DNA from: JABWBD01 sp040768665
GTDB lineage: Bacteria; Planctomycetota; Planctomycetia; Pirellulales; Thermoguttaceae
Direction: 5' to 3'
Assembly (NCBI GenBank): GCA_040768665.1
Contig: JAXGMN010000021.1
Coordinates: 1-64,000 of the forward strand
Length of the DNA: 64,000 nucleotides
Shown here piece after piece: positions 59,668 to 64,000 of this stretch. Below the pieces are notes generated by a model. That model did no database searches, had not been told where the DNA came from, and saw only the letters and a program-made list of their open reading frames with translations. Made by a program: the position numbers and the translations under genes. Position 1 is the first letter of the stretch; the number at the start of each line of letters is the position of its first letter.

Positions 59668-61466
59668 GACCGTGGTGGCTGCGAATCCTGGCGTTCGCAA
59701 AGCCGTACTGGCCCTCCCTGGCGGCGGTCGGCGGTCTGATGCTGGCCGCCTCCGCCGCACAGGTGCTCAAGCCTTGGCCCATGAAGGTGTTGGTCGATTA
59801 TGTCTTTCCGCGGCGCCCGTTGCCCGACGAGATCGCGTGGCTTGAGATCCTGCCGGGGGGCGATTCGGCAGTGGGGCTCTGTGCCTGGCTGGCCGGGAGC
59901 ACCTTGGTAATTTTCGCTGCCACCTGGGCAATTCAGACCTTGCAGGCTTATATCCAGTCGGGGGTCGCTGCGCGGATCAGCTATGCCCTGGGGGCGAATC
60001 TCTTCGAGCACCTGCAGCGTCTCTCGCTCCGCTTCCATAGCAGGCAGCCTGCCGGCGATCTTGTGCGTCGCGTGACCCGCGACAGTCGTTGCGCGCAGAA
60101 CCTTGTATCGAACGTCGCCATGCCGGCGCTGACTTCGGTGTCGGTGGTTATCATGATGTTCGTGATTATGTGGCAAATGGATTGGGCTCTCTCGGTTGCC
60201 TCGCTCGCGGTACTTTTCCCCCTGGTCGTCGCGAATCGCCTGTTTTACGGCACCATGATGACCAAGACCTACGAGCAACAGGAAATGGAAGGGGCCATGA
60301 TGTCCCAGGCCGAACGGGTGCTGACCGCGCTGCCGGTCGTTCAGTCGTTCCGGCGGGAGAGATATGAAGATGGGCGGTTCCGCGAAGCCACCGAGAAGAC
60401 TCTCAAGGCATATTTCCGCGCCCTGGCGGCGCAACTGAAGTTCCGTCTGACGGTCAGTACTGCCACGACCATCGGCCGCGCAGCGATCATGATTCTGGGC
60501 GGTTACCGGGTCCTCCAGGGCGAGCTTACAATCGGCGGATTGCTCGTCTTTCTCGCCTACCTCGGGTCCTTGTATGAACCGCTCGAGACGCTCACTCACA
60601 TGACCGCCAGCGTGGCTTCGGCGGAAGCCAGCGCGAGGCGGGTCCTGGACGTACTCGATGACCAGGATCACGTTCCTCTTGCGGCGATCGCCCCCGAGCC
60701 GCCAAAGGGACGGTGGCATGGAATGGTTCGTTTTGAGCGAGTGAACTTCGCGTACGAGCCCGGCCGCCTGATCCTGTGCGAAGTCGATTTCGCGGCAAAG
60801 CCGGGAGAGGTGGTTGCGATTGTCGGTCATACCGGAGCGGGGAAAAGCACGCTGATGTCGCTGCTCCTGCGACTGTTCGACCCTTGCAGTGGACGCATCA
60901 CATTGGACGGCGTCGACCTGCGCGATATCTCTCTGTCGGAAGTACGCGCTCAGATCGGCATCCTTCTCCAGGAGCCGTTTCTCTTGCCGGTCAGTATCGC
61001 TGAAAACATTGCCTATGGCCGTCCGGATGCCAGTCGTGAGGAAATCCTTGCCGCCGCCGCTGCCGCGCGTGCCGACGAGTTCATCCGCCGGTTGCCCGAC
61101 GGATACGATACAATCGTCGGAGAGCGAGGAATGACTCTGTCCGGCGGGCAGAAACAGAGAATTGCAATCGCCCGCGCACTCCTGAAAAACGCCCCGGTCA
61201 TCATTCTGGATGAGCCGACCTCGGCTCTGGACGCGCGAACGGAATGGCAGGTGATCAACGAGGTTCGGCCGCTATTGGCCGAGCGGACGGTTTTTGTGAT
61301 TGCGCATCGGCTGTCGACGATACGCCATGCGGATCGCGTTGTCGTCATGCAGGCTGGACGGATCGTGCAGGAGGGGCACCATTCGGAACTTGTGGCGAAA
61401 GAGGGTGTTTACCGGGAAATGTACCGAGAGCACTCGGTGCAATTCAGACGCGTAGCGACCAGCTAG
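59664..61466 (+). CDS. ABC exporter, fused permease-ATPase (second of a pair)
   Basis: A 600-residue partner of the preceding exporter, with the same layout: six membrane helices and an ATPase with Walker A GHTGAGKST (388-396), LSGGQKQR and VIILDEPTSALD. Both subunits keep canonical catalytic Glu and His, so both ATP sites may hydrolyse ATP, unlike asymmetric heterodimers with one dead site. It starts in the ATGA overlap and is followed 54 bp later by the sulfotransferase-glycosyltransferase fusion gene. Confidence 0.85.
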   Translation: MRPWWLRILAFAKPYWPSLAAVGGLMLAASAAQVLKPWPMKVLVDYVFPRRPLPDEIAWLEILPGGDSAVGLCAWLAGSTLVIFAATWAIQTLQAYIQSGVAARISYALGANLFEHLQRLSLRFHSRQPAGDLVRRVTRDSRCAQNLVSNVAMPALTSVSVVIMMFVIMWQMDWALSVASLAVLFPLVVANRLFYGTMMTKTYEQQEMEGAMMSQAERVLTALPVVQSFRRERYEDGRFREATEKTLKAYFRALAAQLKFRLTVSTATTIGRAAIMILGGYRVLQGELTIGGLLVFLAYLGSLYEPLETLTHMTASVASAEASARRVLDVLDDQDHVPLAAIAPEPPKGRWHGMVRFERVNFAYEPGRLILCEVDFAAKPGEVVAIVGHTGAGKSTLMSLLLRLFDPCSGRITLDGVDLRDISLSEVRAQIGILLQEPFLLPVSIAENIAYGRPDASREEILAAAAAARADEFIRRLPDGYDTIVGERGMTLSGGQKQRIAIARALLKNAPVIILDEPTSALDARTEWQVINEVRPLLAERTVFVIAHRLSTIRHADRVVVMQAGRIVQEGHHSELVAKEGVYREMYREHSVQFRRVATS

Positions 61467-61520
61467 CGACCCGCGAATTCGCCGGGATTGGAAATGCCGC
61501 ATAAAAAAGGGGTCGGCTCT

Positions 61521-63407
61521 ATGCCGCTTGAACGAACAGCAGATTCCAAATTGATCTTCATCGTCGGGTGTGGACGGTCCGGCACGGTCTGGTTCGGAGA
61601 AATCTTGAGCAGTCATCCCGACGTCCATTGCACCGTCGAGCGGCCCGACATCTTTCGCCTGGCGACCGACCTGGCGTTGGATGCCGGTAAGCGTGAGTTG
61701 CTCTTTCCGCGGCTGGTGTCACTCTACCGGGAGGAATGTGCCCGATCTGCGCCGCGGCATTACGCCGACAAGAGCCATCCCAATCTATGGCTTGCGGAGC
61801 GGCTTGCGGCGGCGTTTCCTTCCGCCCTGTTTCTCGGTATTCAACGGGATGCCTTCGCTACCGTTGCCAGCATGCTCAAGCATTCCGGCGTTCTTCAGTG
61901 GCACCGGAGGTGGAGGGAGTTTCCCGTGCCGAATGCCTTTCTCGGCATCACGTCCGACGGCGCGGAAGCGTACGAGCGCATGAGTCTCCCGGCGAAATGT
62001 GCGCTGCGCTGGCGGGCGCATCGGGATGAGATGCTCCGGCTGGAGCATACACTCCACAATCGCTTTCTCACCGTGCAGTACGAGGACCTCAATAGCGACC
62101 CCCGTGCGGAACTGGAACGAGTCGCGGAGTTCCTCGGAATCGAGTCCTCGTTCGCAATTCCCTTTGTCAGGCAGAAGTCGCTCGATCGTTGGCGCGATGA
62201 GCTCACAGGAAGCTCGTACGACGAAGTCGCTGCGATTGCGCAGGAAGCCCCCGTCGATCGTCCTGCTGGAGAACCGGCAAAACCAAGCGCAGGACGAAAC
62301 GCGAAGAGATGGGCAATCGGCCCCGGTCCGGCGAAGCTCTCCATCTGTGTCGCCCTGAAAAACCGATCGCGCGTCATGCTCGACGATGGCGAACTGCTGC
62401 TCTTTCCGAACTGCGTTCGGTCGATCGTGGATGCCACGTCTGGCGGCCCCGAAATAGAACTCGTCGTGGCAGACTGGCAGTCCGACGACTGGCCGCTGAG
62501 AGAGTGGCTGAATGAGGCAGCGGGCACCATGCACACGGCCGTCGTTGCGGTCAAGGGCCCCTTCAACCGAAGGCAAGGGAGGAATATCGCTGCCCGGCAC
62601 GCCTCAGGAGACGTCCTGCTGTTTCTCGACCCCGAAGTGCTCGTCTGCCGGGAGCTCATCGAACGAGGAATGGAGCTTTGCCGGCAAGGAAAGGCTTTCT
62701 TTCCCGTCCTGTGGTCTCTCCAGGATGGCGAGCACGTTACCGACTGGTGGGGGCACGCGGGCATCGGCAACTGCATGCTCAGTCGTGGTGCATTCGAAGC
62801 ATGCGGCGGATGCCCGGAATACACGCCGTGGGGACGGGAAGACGAAGACTTCCATTCCCGTGTGGCGGAGGTGGTTGAGACCGTACGGGAGCCCGTGCCG
62901 GGATTCCAGCATCAGGGGCATCCGAACCCGCTGATGTGGAAGGATCGCGACGCGGATCCTGAGTCAGCTCAACGGTGGGAGCTTGCGCAAGCGTCGCAGA
63001 TGATCGACGAAATGTCCCAGCATATTCCTGCGGGCGCCAAGTACATCTGTGTTGATGACGCTTATTTCCGAAGCAACCCGGTTCCCGGACGCCACGGTAT
63101 TCCTTTCCTCGAACGCAACGGCGAGTACTGGGGGGCACCAGCGGATGGCGAGACAGCGGTTCGAGAACTCGTTCGCCTTCGTAACGAGGGCGTGAAGTAT
63201 TTGGCGTTTCTCTATCCGTCTTTCTGGTGGCTACAACACTATTCCGAACTGAAAAGCTTCATCGGCCATCATTATCGCTGGGTGCTTCGCAATGACCGGG
63301 TGTGGATCTGCGATCTGTCACGCGGACGGGCCACGCAACCGCCTCCGCAAGCCGTCCCGGAGTTCTCCTTGGGCCAAACGCGGCGAGTTGCGACCGACTC
63401 GGCGTGA
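61521..63407 (+). CDS. Sulfotransferase - glycosyltransferase fusion protein
   Basis: A 628-residue three-part protein. Residues about 10-235 form a sulfotransferase (5'-PSB GCGRSGTVWF at 16-25; 3'-phosphate region FLGIQRDAFATVASMLKH). Residues about 265-480 form a GT-A-like glycosyltransferase of the galactosyltransferase C-terminal type (SICVALKNRS, LLFLDPEVLV, GHAGIGNCMLSRGAFEACGG, WGREDEDFHSR). Residues about 510-620 are a separate domain (FLERNGEYWGAPADGETAVRELVRLRNEGVKYLAF). The ATG at 61521 has an AAGGGG site 8 bp upstream; TTG 61488 and ATG 61494 are alternatives. It likely sulfates and extends a glycan exported by the ABC pair upstream. Confidence 0.75.
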   Translation: MPLERTADSKLIFIVGCGRSGTVWFGEILSSHPDVHCTVERPDIFRLATDLALDAGKRELLFPRLVSLYREECARSAPRHYADKSHPNLWLAERLAAAFPSALFLGIQRDAFATVASMLKHSGVLQWHRRWREFPVPNAFLGITSDGAEAYERMSLPAKCALRWRAHRDEMLRLEHTLHNRFLTVQYEDLNSDPRAELERVAEFLGIESSFAIPFVRQKSLDRWRDELTGSSYDEVAAIAQEAPVDRPAGEPAKPSAGRNAKRWAIGPGPAKLSICVALKNRSRVMLDDGELLLFPNCVRSIVDATSGGPEIELVVADWQSDDWPLREWLNEAAGTMHTAVVAVKGPFNRRQGRNIAARHASGDVLLFLDPEVLVCRELIERGMELCRQGKAFFPVLWSLQDGEHVTDWWGHAGIGNCMLSRGAFEACGGCPEYTPWGREDEDFHSRVAEVVETVREPVPGFQHQGHPNPLMWKDRDADPESAQRWELAQASQMIDEMSQHIPAGAKYICVDDAYFRSNPVPGRHGIPFLERNGEYWGAPADGETAVRELVRLRNEGVKYLAFLYPSFWWLQHYSELKSFIGHHYRWVLRNDRVWICDLSRGRATQPPPQAVPEFSLGQTRRVATDSA

Positions 63408-63499
63408 CACCCCATTGGACCAAGGACACAGTGCCGCCATCGTGCATCGGGTTCGAAGCCGGGAGTTTGCATCGCGATGGGGCAAAAGGAGCTTATAGG

Positions 63500-64000
63500 A
63501 TGATCATTGTCTTGGCCGGCTGCATTGGCCGCTTCCCTGTCGGAGGTCACGCCTGGGCGGAAATGCAATACTTGCAGGGATTGCGCTCGCTGGGGCACGA
63601 AGTCTTCTACCTTGAAGATGTCGGGGAGAACTCCTGGACCTATCGCTGGGACGTGGAAGAGGTGACCGGCGAACTTGATTATCCTACCGCGTACGTACGC
63701 GACTGCCTGGAGCCGATCGGTCTGGGGGATCGCTGGATCTACCGCGCCGGAGATTATTCGTTGGGCATGTCGGTCGATCAATTTGCCGAAGTCTGCTCGC
63801 GCGCGGACCTGCTCCTCGTTCGAGGGCTCTCACTTCCGCACTGGCGAGCGGAATACGACTGCCCGCGGCGACGCGCCTTCGTGGATGTCGATCCGGGTTT
63901 CACACAGTTCCGCCTTGCCGACGGCGATCCTTCCCTCCGCGACGTTGTGGCACGCTGCGAGCGCCTCTTCACTATCGCCCAGCGCTTGGGCGCCGCCGAC
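63500..64000 (+). CDS. Glycosyltransferase-like protein, cut by the window end
   Basis: The first 167 residues are present, starting at MIIVLAGCIGRFPVGGHAWAEMQYLQGLRSLGHEV with an AAGGAG site 10 bp upstream. The start resembles GT-B enzymes (glycine-rich loop after the first strand, then the acceptor-side helix). YVRDCLEPIGLGDRWIYRAGDYSLGM and DVDPGFTQF fit a planctomycete family of this kind that I have seen annotated as glycosyltransferase. The C-terminal donor-binding half is outside the window. It continues the glycan gene run 92 bp after the fusion gene. Confidence 0.65.
   Translation, partial: MIIVLAGCIGRFPVGGHAWAEMQYLQGLRSLGHEVFYLEDVGENSWTYRWDVEEVTGELDYPTAYVRDCLEPIGLGDRWIYRAGDYSLGMSVDQFAEVCSRADLLLVRGLSLPHWRAEYDCPRRRAFVDVDPGFTQFRLADGDPSLRDVVARCERLFTIAQRLGAAD

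Overview
The window looks like a chromosomal piece of a GC-rich planctomycete, probably related to Pirellulales. The evidence is a DUF1559 pseudopilin with the H-X9-DG tail motif, planctomycete-type ECF sigma factors, DUF1571 and DUF4173 proteins, a small basic protein of the MAKQKRKLTAAEK type, many secreted or fused carbohydrate-active proteins, and intergenic spacers full of palindromic repeats. Most genes are ordinary chromosomal ones. No phage, plasmid backbone, CRISPR array or intact insertion sequence was seen.

Layout. 0-5.7 kb: two sigma factors, a small glycosyltransferase and a sulfotransferase, a family-9 glycosyltransferase broken by an in-frame TGA, and a decayed region. 5.7-12.6 kb: a small basic protein, a DUF4173 membrane protein, a polysaccharide flippase, a diguanylate-cyclase-like protein with a degenerate active site (GGQRF), and a protein made entirely of 13 TPR repeats. 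12.6-14.8 kb: an HMGL-like aldolase, remnants, and tRNA-Pro(GGG). 15.1-22.5 kb: a lipid-modification locus of two convergent operons (FAD oxidoreductase, DUF1365, CFA synthase; facing cobalamin-radical SAM, DUF1295, a second CFA-type methyltransferase, DUF2177). 22.9-32.2 kb: DUF1571 protein, metG, glnA, an Rrf2 regulator, lspA, a DksA-type zinc finger protein, thrC and dapB. 32.4-41.8 kb: secreted metallopeptidase, coiled-coil protein, haloalkane-dehalogenase-like hydrolase, a CitG-like plus pterin synthase pair (possible tetrahydromethanopterin synthesis), cheX, fliG and mutS. 42-56 kb: Uma2 nuclease, a giant GH42-like protein, a winged-helix/pRiA4b protein, a fused remnant of two sugar-acid catabolism genes, a CnaB/Spy-like secreted protein, and a glycoside hydrolase-GT2 membrane fusion. 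56.7-64 kb: pseudopilin, a coupled pair of ABC exporters, a sulfotransferase-glycosyltransferase fusion, and the start of another glycosyltransferase.

The main biological themes are envelope and surface glycan construction (glycosyltransferases, sulfotransferases, flippase, ABC exporters), unusual lipid modification, and core amino-acid metabolism. The locus most likely to be a poorly described system is the two-armed lipid-modification cluster at 15.1-22.5 kb. The clearest genome-dynamics signals are a family of miniature inverted-repeat elements with 8-bp target duplications at 34.0 and 37.0 kb, a palindrome that has become the C-terminus of a sulfotransferase, a 68-bp tandem array, and several gene wrecks.
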